23,074 nt of DNA from Rhodoferax sp. (lineage in GTDB: Bacteria; Pseudomonadota; Gammaproteobacteria; Burkholderiales; Burkholderiaceae_C): the NCBI GenBank assembly GCA_020048255.1, contig JAIFMR010000037.1, positions 1-23,074 of the forward strand, in the 5' to 3' direction. Positions 1 to 7,094 of this stretch are shown here, in pieces. A model generated the notes under the pieces. It saw only the letters and a list, made by a program, of their open reading frames with translations, made no database searches and had not been told where the DNA came from. Position 1 is the first letter of the stretch. The number at the start of each line of letters is the position of its first letter. The position numbers were made by a program, and so were the translations under genes.

Positions 1-154
1 AGGAGCCTTTGATGGTGTGGGCCGCGCGAAAGACGGCGTTGATCATTTCGCTTTTGTCTTCAGCCTGCTCCACACCCAGCAAGGCGGTTTCCATGTCTTC
101 GAGGAGCTCGCGGCTCTCGATAATGAACGTCTCCAGTGCGTCATCTAAATCCAT
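1..154 (-). CDS. cheA: Chemotaxis histidine kinase CheA, N-terminal part (cut by window edge)
   Basis: Only the first 51 codons are inside the window; the gene continues to the left. The visible protein is the start of an Hpt (P1) domain. It begins MDLDDALETF and ends at the window edge in the phospho-acceptor motif HTIKGS, in which the histidine is the residue CheA autophosphorylates. CheA passes phosphate to CheY and couples to receptors through CheW. The start ATG at 154-152 has a strong ribosome site, AAGGAG, about six bases upstream. It lies just after the STAS gene and is the fifth gene of the operon that begins at 2380. The kinase core, dimerisation and P5 domains cannot be seen, so a hybrid CheA with extra receivers is not excluded. 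Confidence 0.9.
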   Translation of the reverse strand, partial: MDLDDALETFIIESRELLEDMETALLGVEQAEDKSEMINAVFRAAHTIKGS

Positions 155-155
155 G

Positions 156-467
156 TCAGCTCCTTGTTGCGCTTGTCGGGCTGCGCGAATCCATCACCAG
201 GTGGTCGCCAAAATAGGCGGCCACATTGAGTAGTTCAAAAACCTCCAGCACAGCCGGGCTGTGGCCTACCAGGGTCACGTCGCGCTGCTGGGCGCGAGCG
301 GTCTTTTTGGCCAGCATCAGCAACTGCAGTCCGGCGGTGTCCAGGTCACTCACCCCGGAGAGGTCAATCTTGGTGACAGGCGGGGTGGCCAGGATGACTG
401 GCTTGAGCTCCATGGCCCGAAAGATGGTGAGTTCACCTTCAATACGCAAAATGTTGGAATCGCTCAT
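156..467 (-). CDS. STAS-domain protein of the chemotaxis operon
   Basis: This is a small single-domain protein of 103 residues with the fold signature of STAS/anti-sigma-factor-antagonist proteins. An early beta strand (ILRIEGELTIFRA) is followed by KIDLSGVSDLDTAGLQLL. The segment D43-T44-A45-G46 corresponds to the usual D-S-x-G phospho-site, with threonine in the serine position. In chemosensory operons such proteins often follow cheY and precede cheA; their exact job there is poorly known (inference: partner binding, possibly switched by phosphorylation). The ATG at 467-465 overlaps the TGA of the upstream cheY gene by four bases (ATGA), suggesting translational coupling. A GTG at 476 in the same frame would add MPA and cannot be excluded. 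The stop is two bases before the cheA start. Confidence 0.85.
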   Translation of the reverse strand: MSDSNILRIEGELTIFRAMELKPVILATPPVTKIDLSGVSDLDTAGLQLLMLAKKTARAQQRDVTLVGHSPAVLEVFELLNVAAYFGDHLVMDSRSPTSATRS

Positions 468-832
468 GGCAGGCACAGCCGTTGGACTGCTCCGATCAGT
501 TGTTCGGGTTGAAAAGGTTTGACGACCCAGGCGCGTGCCCCAGCCGACTGACCTTCACGCTTTTTCTCCTCGGCCGACTCGGTGGTGAGCATGATGACCG
601 GGGTGAATTTGTAGGCCGGCATCAGCTTGACGGCCTTCAGGAAGGCAATGCCGTCCATCACCGGCATGTTCACGTCGCTGATGATCAGGTGCACCTTTTG
701 GCCGGTGAGCTTGGAGAGGGCGTCTTTGCCGTCGCAGCCCTCGATCACGTCGTAGCCCGCACCTTTGAGCGCAATGCCCACCACCCGGCGCATGGACGCC
801 GAGTCGTCAACAATCATGATGGTTTTAGCCAT
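464..832 (-). CDS. cheY: CheY-like single-domain response regulator
   Basis: This is a 122-residue receiver with no output domain. Visible conserved positions are the acidic pair D9-D10 in MIVDDSASMRR, phospho-acceptor D53 in ISDVNMPVMDG, T83/T84 in MLTTES, and K105 in VVKPF. The set and the length match CheY proteins that accept phosphate from CheA and act on the flagellar switch or another motility output. I chose the ATG at 832-830 because AGAGGAA sits at ribosome-site distance and the family usually begins MAKTIMIVDD. The longer open frame to 892 would overlap the MCP gene. It lies between the MCP gene and the STAS gene, with a four-base overlap to the latter. The output could be flagellar or type IV pilus; nothing here decides. 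Confidence 0.9.
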   Translation of the reverse strand: MAKTIMIVDDSASMRRVVGIALKGAGYDVIEGCDGKDALSKLTGQKVHLIISDVNMPVMDGIAFLKAVKLMPAYKFTPVIMLTTESAEEKKREGQSAGARAWVVKPFQPEQLIGAVQRLCLP

Positions 833-842
833 GTCGGTTCCT

Positions 843-1997
843 CTAGAAAAAACTGATTTCGGTGCTGCTGCTGCTCTGCTGGACCGTGCCACCCTCGTGG
901 ATCACATGTTGGTCCGCCATCACATAGGTTTTCTTCATCTCGGCCAGCATTTCTTGTGCATTGATGGGCTGTAACACGCCGGTTTGCTCATAGGTCTGCT
1001 GCTGCTCTTGCAAGAGCGCGGGCAGGTGGTCGATGTTTTTGCCCACTTGTGTCAAGATTTGGCTGACGCGGTCCTGGAACTGCATTTGCACCAGCGCCTG
1101 GTTGACTTCGGACTGAATGCTGATGCTCTCGTCTTGCAGCAAGTTGCTGGAGCTGCGAAACGCTTCGGTGATGCCCCGAAAATCAGCCATGACCCGGTCA
1201 ATGGTGACGTGCACCGACTCTAAAGATTTGTCTTCAGCCACCACTGACTCACGCACCACAGTGCAGGTCTCCACAATGGCAGCGTTGATGATGTTGACCT
1301 TTTCGGCAATTTTGCGACCGGTGTTGCCCGACTGGTTTGACAACATACGAAACTCTTTGGCCACCACAGCAAAACCACGACCCAGATCGCCCGCGCGGGC
1401 GGCTTCAATAGCGGCATTCAGAGCCAGCAGGTTGGTTTGCTGGGCGATGCGCGCCACGTCGGCGGCCATTTCTTGCAGTTCGCTGGTGAAGCGGTCCAAG
1501 CCCTGCACTTTGGCGAGCATGCTTTCCATGTTGCTCATGGAACTTTGCTGCACGGCAATCAGGGCGCCCAGGTCTTGCTCGCTTCGGGCAAAAATGGCCA
1601 CCAGATCATTGCCATTGTTTTCCACGCTGTCGGTGGCTTGGGTGGCGGTATGCAGGGCCGCGTCGAGCTTGTCGACAATACCGCCAAAACGATCAGACAG
1701 TGCGTTGATGGCGGTTTCCATCTGGTCGCGTGAGGCCTCGATGTGGCCCTTCCAGACCGGCACAATATCCACACCAAAATCGGCTTGCCCGGCCAGATAG
1801 TCGTCCACCGCCTGCTGCATGGCGGCTTCGCGTTGGGTCATTTGCAAACCCGTGAAGACACCGCCGGCCAGCACCAGCAGGCCCAAGCCCAGCGACAAGG
1901 GGCTGGCGCTACCTGAAACGCCAGCAGCGACAGCGCCCAACACACCCACCACTGCGGGGTAGAACTTGAGCTTGCCGGTTGATTTGAAGGAGATCAT
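843..1997 (-). CDS. Methyl-accepting chemotaxis protein without a periplasmic sensor domain
   Basis: This 384-residue receptor has two hydrophobic segments close together (about 13-30 and 33-50) joined by a turn of a few residues, so no periplasmic ligand domain exists. After residue 50 the protein is long cytoplasmic coiled coil. The signalling tip is clear (QQTNLLALNAAIEAARAG, about 186-203, then GRGFAVVAKE). Near the C-terminus is MQFQDRVSQIL, in which D309 and Q313 have the D-x3-Q spacing of the CheZ phosphatase active site; such FQD motifs occur in some proteobacterial MCPs. No CheR-docking NWETF-type tail is present. Input probably comes from membrane or cytoplasmic cues, or from a partner. 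The ATG overlaps the stop of the upstream receiver gene (ATGA at 1994-1997), and cheY follows after ten bases. Confidence 0.9.
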   Translation of the reverse strand: MISFKSTGKLKFYPAVVGVLGAVAAGVSGSASPLSLGLGLLVLAGGVFTGLQMTQREAAMQQAVDDYLAGQADFGVDIVPVWKGHIEASRDQMETAINALSDRFGGIVDKLDAALHTATQATDSVENNGNDLVAIFARSEQDLGALIAVQQSSMSNMESMLAKVQGLDRFTSELQEMAADVARIAQQTNLLALNAAIEAARAGDLGRGFAVVAKEFRMLSNQSGNTGRKIAEKVNIINAAIVETCTVVRESVVAEDKSLESVHVTIDRVMADFRGITEAFRSSSNLLQDESISIQSEVNQALVQMQFQDRVSQILTQVGKNIDHLPALLQEQQQTYEQTGVLQPINAQEMLAEMKKTYVMADQHVIHEGGTVQQSSSSTEISFF

Positions 1998-2380
1998 GTG
2001 ATGGACTCCTGAGGGCAGGCTGTCAGACCCGCAAGGATGGGCATCAGTTCGGCCACAAAATTGGCTTTGCCCACCAGGCCTACAGCACCTAACTTTTTGG
2101 CTGCTGCGCGATAAGAGTCGTTGTCATGCATGGATAAAAACAGCACGCGGGGTGATTGCGGCCAGCTGCGCATGGTTTTGGCCACATCCAGCCCACTGGG
2201 GCCAGGCATGACGATGTCCAGCAGCATCAGGTCAGGCTGCAATTGCTCTGCCAGCGCCAGGGCGTGGGGGCCATCGTTGGCCTCTGCCACCACCTCGACA
2301 CCTGGCACCATGCCAAGAAACTTCTTGACCGTGGCCAAAAAAGTTTGGTTGTCATCTACCAGCAAAATTTTAAGAGTCAT
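1994..2380 (-). CDS. Stand-alone receiver (NarL-type) response regulator, first gene of the chemosensory operon
   Basis: This 128-residue protein is a receiver domain only. It starts MTLKILLVDDNQTF (D9-D10), has phospho-acceptor D55 in LMLLDIVMPG and an alpha4-beta4 region FLSMHDN, and keeps the conserved lysine in LVGKANF, where the usual following proline is alanine. Sequence style resembles receivers of NarL/FixJ regulators with the DNA-binding half missing, so it is probably an adaptor or phosphate sink. I chose the ATG at 2380-2378 because GGAGT lies eight bases upstream; the longer frame to 2458 has no ribosome site and reads through the intergenic region. It is the promoter-proximal gene of the operon and lies 94 bp downstream of the HisKA_2 kinase gene, which could be its phosphate donor (inference). 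Confidence 0.88.
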   Translation of the reverse strand: MTLKILLVDDNQTFLATVKKFLGMVPGVEVVAEANDGPHALALAEQLQPDLMLLDIVMPGPSGLDVAKTMRSWPQSPRVLFLSMHDNDSYRAAAKKLGAVGLVGKANFVAELMPILAGLTACPQESIT

Positions 2381-2457
2381 AAAAGACTCCAGGTTTGAAA
2401 AAACGTCACATCGAATCGCATGCAACAGAATGTAAGCGTTCCGGTGCCGCCTGGACA

Positions 2458-2473
2458 TCAGGCGTATACCCTA
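2458..2473. promoter_or_regulatory. Possible operator upstream of the chemosensory operon
   Basis: The 94-bp gap 2381-2474 contains TCAGGCGTATACCCTA, an imperfect inverted repeat. With its left flank (from 2452) it matches the proximal palindrome at 7001-7022 at 18 of 22 positions by eye, including an identical 13-base run TGGACATCAGGCG. It lies about 80 bp upstream of the first start codon at 2380. The role is inferred from similarity and position only; no clear -35/-10 pair was found in this gap. Confidence 0.4.
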
Positions 2474-2474
2474 G

Positions 2475-4811
2475 TCAGTGGGGAGAAACACCTGAGAGCG
2501 CCGACAGGCTCTTGGGAATGTCCAGCGGGAAAACCACACAAAAGTAGGCGCCGCCGCCGTCCGTGGCTTGCACCTCCAGATGCCCGCCCAGCTGACGGGC
2601 CAGGTCGGACACCAGTTGCAGGCCCAGGGACTGCGAGCGTCGCACCTCAAAGTCTGCGGGCAAGCCAACGCCGTTGTCCTTCACACACACACGCCAGTAA
2701 CCCGGCGTGGCATCGGGTTGCGACTGCAAGGTGATGACACCCGAGCGGCCCGGCGGGAAGCCGTGCTTGAGCGCGTTGGACAACAACTCGTTGGCCAGCA
2801 ATCCACACGGTGTGGCCTGGTCCATGGCCACCTGCGTGGGGGCCAGCTCCAACTGCAGCTGCACTTCGCCACTGCCGCTCGCCTGCGAGCGAATGGCCTG
2901 GGTGGCCATTTGCCGCAAATAAGCCGCCAGGTCAATCCAGGCAAAATTGCCGGCGCGGTACAAGGTCTCGTGCAGCAAAGCCATGGCATACACCCGGCCC
3001 TGCATGTCCTTGAGCACGGCGCGTGTGCCCGGCTCGGTGCTGCGGCCGGCTTCCAGGCGCAGCAGGCTGGTGATGACCTGCAGGTTGTTTTTGACGCGGT
3101 GGTGCACTTCGTTGAGCAGCGCCATTTTTTCTTCCAGCGAGCTCATGAGCATCTGCTCAGCCTGCTTGCGCCGGGTGATGTCCTGCTTGAGCGCTACGTA
3201 ATGGGTGGCCAAGCCGTGCTCATCGAGTACCGGGGCAATCACAGCGTGTTCAATGAAGATGTCACCGCTTTTCTTGCGGTTGTGCAGCTCGCCCTGCCAA
3301 ACACCGCCGCTGGCCAGGGTTTCCCACATCTCAACATACACCGCGGGGGGTGTCTTGCCAGACTGCAGAATGCGTGGGTTGGCACCCAACACCTCCCGCG
3401 CGGTGTAACCCGTGACCTGGGTAAAGCCTGGGTTGGCGTACTCAATGGTGCCTTGCAGGTCGGTGATGACCACGGCAATCTGCGCTTGCTCTACCGCGCT
3501 GGACAGTTGGCGCAGTTTGGCGTCAGCGGCTTTGCGGTCGGTGATGTCGGTGATGAGCCCATGCCACAGCACCGCGCCCCCAGCAAGCCGTTCGGGCAGA
3601 GCGTCACCATACAGCCAATGCACTGTGCCATCCTCAAACCGGACCCTAAACTCATGCTTCCAGGGACTCAAGTTGCGGGCTGATTCTTGGATTGACGCTA
3701 TGGCACTTTGCACGTCATCCGGGTGGCCTAATGCAAAAACAGCCGCGGCATCGTGCTGAACCTCCTCGGGGCTGAGCCGGTAAATCTCGCGTATGGCGTC
3801 ACTGGCATACGGAAAACATGAACTGCCATCGGGGCGCAACAAGAATTGGTACACCATGCCTGGCACCCGATCCGCAATTCTGGTGAGCCGCTTGAGGGCC
3901 TCGTCCGAAGCCTGGCGGGCCTGTTGGAGTTCGGCCAGAGTGTTGGACAAGACCTGGGTCTTCTCCTGCACACGCCGGCGCAGCATCAGGTTCCACAGAG
4001 CCAATAAAGCCGCCAACGCAACAATGCCCGCCGCACCCCAGCGCACCCAACGCGCGAAGGGCGATTCGACGAGTTCTTGCACTTGTGACCCGAACCATTT
4101 GTCCTGAATCTGCTGCGCCTCAGCCGGGGTGATGCTGGCAAAGCCGCGCTCGATCAAGGCCAGCGTGGCCTGGTCGCCCTTGTGTACGGCACGATGAAAC
4201 TGCCCGCTGGCAATGGCCGCCGAATGCCGGTAATCTTTGTCCAGCCCGAGTTGGTGCAGCAGGTAGAAGCCGGGCGGCTGATCCATGCAAAACACCCGAA
4301 TATCCCCGGCACCAGCAGCACCCAACACGGCACTGTAGCTGGGATAACGCTTGAACTGATCAACCCCTTTGGATGCCAGTGATTCGATACAGGCATCGCC
4401 ATCTTTGACGCCGACGGCAAACCCCTTGAGGGACTCGGCATTCACAATGCCACTGAGGCTGCGATGAAAAAAGATCGACACCTCCAAGCTGGCATAGGGC
4501 GCCGTGAAGTCATAGAAAGCTTGCCGGCCTGGGGTTTTGAAAAGGGTGTCAATCACGTCGGCCTGGCCCGCACGCATCTGGTTTTGTGCGGCCATCCAAT
4601 TCATCGGCAGGAGCTTGACCTGCACACCCGTCTTTTTCTGCCAGAGTTCCCAGGAGTCTTTCAAAATGCCCTGAAACTCCCCGTGGGCATCGCGAAAAAT
4701 ATACGGTGGGTAGTCGTTGTCAAGCACCACCGTGAGGGTTTTGGGCTGGGCCACCGCCACGCCACTGAAACACAGCCAAACCAGGGTGAAGATCCACACC
4801 AGAAATTTCAT
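2475..4811 (-). CDS. Periplasmic-binding-protein / PAS / HisKA_2 sensor histidine kinase
   Basis: This is a 778-residue membrane kinase. A signal peptide covers residues 1-21 (cleavage after AVA). A family 3 solute-binding (Venus-flytrap) domain spans about 25-245, with TVVLDNDYPPYIF at its start. One membrane helix lies at about 258-276, and two PAS domains at about 305-430 and 435-550, each ending in a DITDRK/DITRRK-type motif. The HisKA_2 dimerisation helix carries NEVHHRVKNNLQV (phospho-His 570 or 571), followed by an ATPase domain with ANELLSNALKHG and DNGVGLP. It probably senses a periplasmic amino-acid-like or other small ligand. The start ATG at 4811 fits the signal peptide but has no good ribosome site. 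It lies 34 bp after the GGDEF-EAL gene, with a repeat filling the junction. Likely targets are the receivers encoded on either side (inference). Confidence 0.9.
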   Translation of the reverse strand: MKFLVWIFTLVWLCFSGVAVAQPKTLTVVLDNDYPPYIFRDAHGEFQGILKDSWELWQKKTGVQVKLLPMNWMAAQNQMRAGQADVIDTLFKTPGRQAFYDFTAPYASLEVSIFFHRSLSGIVNAESLKGFAVGVKDGDACIESLASKGVDQFKRYPSYSAVLGAAGAGDIRVFCMDQPPGFYLLHQLGLDKDYRHSAAIASGQFHRAVHKGDQATLALIERGFASITPAEAQQIQDKWFGSQVQELVESPFARWVRWGAAGIVALAALLALWNLMLRRRVQEKTQVLSNTLAELQQARQASDEALKRLTRIADRVPGMVYQFLLRPDGSSCFPYASDAIREIYRLSPEEVQHDAAAVFALGHPDDVQSAIASIQESARNLSPWKHEFRVRFEDGTVHWLYGDALPERLAGGAVLWHGLITDITDRKAADAKLRQLSSAVEQAQIAVVITDLQGTIEYANPGFTQVTGYTAREVLGANPRILQSGKTPPAVYVEMWETLASGGVWQGELHNRKKSGDIFIEHAVIAPVLDEHGLATHYVALKQDITRRKQAEQMLMSSLEEKMALLNEVHHRVKNNLQVITSLLRLEAGRSTEPGTRAVLKDMQGRVYAMALLHETLYRAGNFAWIDLAAYLRQMATQAIRSQASGSGEVQLQLELAPTQVAMDQATPCGLLANELLSNALKHGFPPGRSGVITLQSQPDATPGYWRVCVKDNGVGLPADFEVRRSQSLGLQLVSDLARQLGGHLEVQATDGGGAYFCVVFPLDIPKSLSALSGVSPH

Positions 4812-4816
4812 ATATT

Positions 4817-4860
4817 GATAGCAGCTTGCGCTTGCAGGGTAAGGGCTAGAGCCCAATTTG
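4817..4860. repeat. Copy 1 of a 44-bp intergenic repeat
   Basis: Aligns without gaps to 7095-7138, about 33 of 44 identical by eye. The most conserved parts are GCGCTTGC (4828-4835) and GGGCTAGAG (4843-4851); the second lies in the small hairpin GGGCTAGAGCCC. The repeat supplies the TAG stop (4848-4846) and last codons of the GGDEF-EAL gene and ends six bases from the next start codon. I recall similar elements scattered in Comamonadaceae genomes; this needs a genome search. Confidence 0.65.
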
Positions 4861-6924
4861 ACTGTGAACTTGTGGCAAGTCATGGGCGGCAACCGGGCGG
4901 GCAAACAGATAACCCTGAAACGCATCACAGCCCATGGCCACCAGCGCATCGTATTGACCCTGGGTTTCAACCCCCTCGGCAATCACCTGCATGCCCAGGT
5001 TGTGCCCGAGCGAGACAATGGTCTGGCAGAGCACGGCGTCGTCGGGGTCGGTCAACAGGTCACGCACAAACGATTGGTCAATCTTGAGCTGATCCATTGG
5101 CAGCCGTTTCAGATAGGCCAGCGACGAATAGCCGGTGCCAAAGTCGTCCAGCGAAAAGCTCACGCCCATGGCCTTGATGCGGCGCATCTTGTCAATCACA
5201 TCGGCAATATCGCCGACCAGCATCGACTCGGTGAGTTCGAGCTTGAGCAGGCTGGGTTGGGCCCCGGACATGCCCAGCGCCATGGCCACGCAGTCGACAA
5301 AATCTTCCTGCGCGAACTGCAGGGCGCTGACATTGACGGCCATGATCCAGCCGGCCTGCTGCGGCGTTTGTGCCCACTGCACCAGCTGGTGGCAGGCGGC
5401 ATCAAGCACCATTTGCCCGAGTTGCAGGATCAAGCCGGTTTCTTCGGCCAGCGCAATAAAGTGGGCAGGCGACACCATGCCGCGCAGCGGATGCTGCCAG
5501 CGCACCAGGGCCTCGGCGCCCAGCGGCTTACCGCTGGCGTTGACCTGGACCTGGTAATGCAGCACGAATTCCTGCGCTTGCAGTCCGCGCTGAATGTCTT
5601 TTTCGAGCTCGGTGCGGGCCACCATCAGCGCCTGCATGGCGGGGTCATAAAAACGCGCGGTGTTGCGCCCGGCGGACTTGGCCTGGTACATGGCGGCATC
5701 GGCCATTTTGAGCAATTCGTTGGTGTCTTGCGCATGCTGGTCAAACATGACGATGCCCACGCTGGCCGAGCTGACATAGCGGTGGCCGCGCAAGCTGTGC
5801 GCCTGGCTCAGCGCGTGCAAAATTTTGTTGGCCACCGTTTCCGCCCGGGTTGCCGCCATAGTGGGCTCCAGACCCAGGTTGTCCAGCATCACCATGAACT
5901 CGTCGCCACCAAAATGCGCCACGGTGTCTTCTTCGCGCACACATTGCTGCAGCCGCCGTGCCACATCGCGCAGCAGGTCATCACCATAACCCGGCCCCAG
6001 GGTGTCATTGATTTGCCGGAAGCGGTCCAGATCAAGATAGATCAGGGCCCCCATCTGGTCGGACTGCGCCGCAGTCGCCACCGCCAGCGCCAGCCGGTCC
6101 AGCAGACGCTTGCGGTTGGGCAGACCGGTCAGCTCGTCGTAATACGTCAGGCTGTTGACCTGCTCTTGAACCAGCCGGTGCTGGCTCAGGTCGCTCAGGA
6201 TGCCAATGTAGGCCACACTCCCGGCGTTGTTGATGTGTGACAGGGTCAGGCTGAGCGGAAATGTCGAGCCGTCCTGGCGCAAGCCGGTGATTTCGCGCTG
6301 GCGGCAAATCAGGCTGTCCATGACCGACACCGGATGCTGCAGCATCAGCTCATGTTGGTCCCGCACCGACTCGGGCATGAGCATCAGCACACTTTGGCCC
6401 ATGACCGCATCGGGCGCATAGGCAAACATGGCGCTGGCGCTTTTGTTGAACGACAGCACCCGGCCCTGGGTATCGAGTGAGATCACGCCCTGCGTCATGT
6501 TGTCCAGAATGGCCTGGTTGCTGAACGTCAGCTCACGCTCACGCGACTGCGCCTGCAGTTTGTAAAACGCCATTTGCAGCACGGTGCGCAACTCGCGCTC
6601 TGAAAACGGCTTGAGGATGTAACCGTAGGGTTCTGCCAACTGGGAGCGTTGCAAGATCTCGTCGGCGGCAAACGCGCTGAGAAACACCGCGGGCACACCG
6701 AACTGCTGGCGAATGGCCAGCGCGGCCTCGATGCCGTCCATGCCTGAGCCCAGCTTGATGTCCATCAGCACCAAATCCGGCAGCAATTGCCCCGCCAGCG
6801 CGATGGCTTGCAGGCCGGTGTGGGCGATACCCACCGCCTCAAAGCCCAGTGATTCAAGCTGGCCATGCAAATCCCGGGCGACGATAACTTCGTCTTCCAC
6901 AATCAGGATACGGGGTTGGGACAT
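4846..6924 (-). CDS. Receiver-PAS-GGDEF-EAL c-di-GMP signalling protein
   Basis: This 692-residue cytoplasmic protein has four domains. The receiver (1-120) has D10-E11-D12-region acids, phospho-site D55 and K105. A PAS domain follows (about 130-250). The GGDEF domain (about 260-425) has an intact GGDEF at 339-343 and an inhibitory RxxD at 330-333, exactly five residues before it. The EAL domain (about 440-685) has EAL at 471-473, LKLELTES, DDFGTGYSSL and AEGVE. Both diguanylate cyclase and c-di-GMP phosphodiesterase motifs are complete, so the protein may switch between activities on phosphorylation (inference). The receiver is a close relative of that in the 7783-8868 kinase. The ATG at 6924 follows a leader of about 200 bp holding palindromes and a hairpin, and the stop codon lies inside a repeat. 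Confidence 0.93.
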   Translation of the reverse strand: MSQPRILIVEDEVIVARDLHGQLESLGFEAVGIAHTGLQAIALAGQLLPDLVLMDIKLGSGMDGIEAALAIRQQFGVPAVFLSAFAADEILQRSQLAEPYGYILKPFSERELRTVLQMAFYKLQAQSRERELTFSNQAILDNMTQGVISLDTQGRVLSFNKSASAMFAYAPDAVMGQSVLMLMPESVRDQHELMLQHPVSVMDSLICRQREITGLRQDGSTFPLSLTLSHINNAGSVAYIGILSDLSQHRLVQEQVNSLTYYDELTGLPNRKRLLDRLALAVATAAQSDQMGALIYLDLDRFRQINDTLGPGYGDDLLRDVARRLQQCVREEDTVAHFGGDEFMVMLDNLGLEPTMAATRAETVANKILHALSQAHSLRGHRYVSSASVGIVMFDQHAQDTNELLKMADAAMYQAKSAGRNTARFYDPAMQALMVARTELEKDIQRGLQAQEFVLHYQVQVNASGKPLGAEALVRWQHPLRGMVSPAHFIALAEETGLILQLGQMVLDAACHQLVQWAQTPQQAGWIMAVNVSALQFAQEDFVDCVAMALGMSGAQPSLLKLELTESMLVGDIADVIDKMRRIKAMGVSFSLDDFGTGYSSLAYLKRLPMDQLKIDQSFVRDLLTDPDDAVLCQTIVSLGHNLGMQVIAEGVETQGQYDALVAMGCDAFQGYLFARPVAAHDLPQVHSQIGL

Positions 6925-6938
6925 GGGTCTCGTGGCTT

Positions 6939-6967
6939 AAAAAAGAGTGAAGCCCCAAGATGGGCTT
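6939..6967 (-). terminator. Hairpin followed by T-run in the leader of the GGDEF-EAL gene
   Basis: Read on the minus strand, AAGCCC-ATCTTG-GGGCTT forms a six-pair stem (6967-6950). After a five-base gap (CACTC) comes T6 (6944-6939). This looks like a weak intrinsic terminator or attenuator. It sits 15-43 bases before the start codon at 6924, so it could end readthrough from the NarL-type gene or modulate the GGDEF-EAL gene. The gap between stem and T-run lowers confidence. Confidence 0.3.
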
Positions 6968-7006
6968 GCTGCTCGGCACGTTACCAGTAACCCGGCCCGA
7001 TGGACA

Positions 7007-7022
7007 TCAGGCGAACACCTGA
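7007..7022. promoter_or_regulatory. Palindrome 1 (TCAGG-N6-CCTGA operator candidate)
   Basis: TCAGGCGAACACCTGA is an inverted repeat with five-base arms, TCAGG and CCTGA. It lies 83 bp upstream of the GGDEF-EAL start codon and is paired with a near-identical palindrome 22 bp away centre to centre. That spacing is about two helical turns and suits paired dimers of a NarL/LuxR-type regulator. Confidence 0.6.
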
Positions 7023-7028
7023 ACCCCG

Positions 7029-7044
7029 TCAGGTAAACACCTGA
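7029..7044. promoter_or_regulatory. Palindrome 2 (TCAGGT-N4-ACCTGA operator candidate)
   Basis: TCAGGTAAACACCTGA has perfect six-base arms and differs from palindrome 1 at two positions. A lone half-site, TCAGG, follows at 7062-7066. The regulator encoded immediately upstream at 7139-7786 is the obvious candidate binder (inference). Confidence 0.6.
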
Positions 7045-7094
7045 GGCCTTCCATTTCTAAATCAGGCCCACAGCTCGCATCATGTTACAAGAAT

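Noticed and set aside
2381..2474. Sigma-54 or sigma-28 promoter in front of the chemosensory operon
   Set aside because: No GG-N10-GC pair and no TAAA...GCCGATAA pair with suitable spacing was found on the minus strand.
4858..6240. Plus-strand open frame of 460 codons opposite the GGDEF-EAL gene
   Set aside because: Antisense shadow of a protein with intact GGDEF and EAL motifs; composition is atypical and no family is recognisable. The 17946-19262 and 2568-3683 plus-strand frames were rejected for the same reason.
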